A stretch of DNA of 6,515 bases from CAZGAH01 sp964523295 (GTDB lineage: Bacteria; Desulfobacterota; Desulfovibrionia; Desulfovibrionales; Desulfovibrionaceae), in the NCBI GenBank assembly GCA_964523295.1, contig CAZGAH010000132.1:1-6515 (forward strand), in the 5' to 3' direction. Both the position numbers and the translations under genes were made by a program. A model generated the notes under the pieces. That model made no database searches and had not been told where the DNA came from. It worked only from the letters and a program-made list of their open reading frames with translations. Position 1 is the first letter of the stretch. Each line of letters starts with the position of its first letter. This document shows positions 6,499 to 6,515 of the stretch, piece after piece.

Positions 6499-6515
6499 AT
6501 GTCACGGAAGGTTGC
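6499..6515 (+). CDS. Possible start of a divergent gene, cut off by the window end
   Basis: ATG at 6499 opens a plus-strand frame (MSRKV) that runs off the window. AAGG (6488-6491) lies 7 bases upstream, at a suitable distance for a ribosome binding site. Five codons say nothing about the product. If real, it is divergent from the SGNH gene and the 6239-6498 region is a shared promoter region. Confidence 0.25.

Larger units (their letters stand above)
6239..6515. other. Upstream non-coding region of the SGNH gene
   Basis: 277 bases with no long gene. They should hold the promoter of the minus-strand SGNH gene and possibly that of a plus-strand gene starting at 6499. Seen here: a perfect TTGACA on the minus strand (6394-6389) without a matching -10 box, an inverted repeat CTGCCA (6354-6359) / TGGCAG (6369-6374) just downstream of it, and A/T7 tracts at 6248-6254 and 6436-6442. 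The stretch from about 6430 to 6470 is less GC-rich than its surroundings, as promoter regions often are. No promoter can be assigned with confidence. Confidence 0.4.

Overview
This GC-rich window looks like chromosomal DNA from a Gram-negative bacterium. My best guess is a sulfate-reducing deltaproteobacterium of the Desulfovibrio/Desulfomicrobium type. That guess rests only on gene style: a hybrid kinase with a fused binding-protein sensor, and an Rpn nuclease-like protein with a glycine-repeat tail. No rRNA or other phylogenetic marker is present. I found no tRNA, rRNA, CRISPR array, insertion sequence or phage gene.

Layout. Bases 1-2208 (+) are the 3' part of a large membrane-bound hybrid sensor histidine kinase: end of a periplasmic ABC-type binding domain, one membrane helix, two PAS-like domains, HisKA, HATPase and a receiver. 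It converges, with a 23-base gap, on three minus-strand genes. Read in their own direction these are a membrane-anchored SGNH/GDSL-type hydrolase (6235-5063), an Rpn/YhgA-type PD-(D/E)XK nuclease-like protein (5003-3915) and a polytopic GT-C-type glycosyltransferase-like protein (3731-2232). Gaps are 59 and 183 bases. Bases 6236-6515 are mostly non-coding; a possible plus-strand gene starts at 6499 and runs off the end.

How the genes may work together. The SGNH hydrolase and the GT-C protein both act, by family, at the outer face of the inner membrane on surface glycans or lipids, so they could belong to one envelope-decoration function. The Rpn gene between them belongs to a mobile, sporadically distributed family and may be an insertion. 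The kinase points the other way and has no visible functional tie to them.

I do not see a clear new multi-gene system. The points most worth checking are the start of the SGNH gene, where an 8-codon reading frame with a good ribosome binding site would join the hydrolase frame if one base were removed, and the altered catalytic motif and 12-base-period repeat of the Rpn protein.
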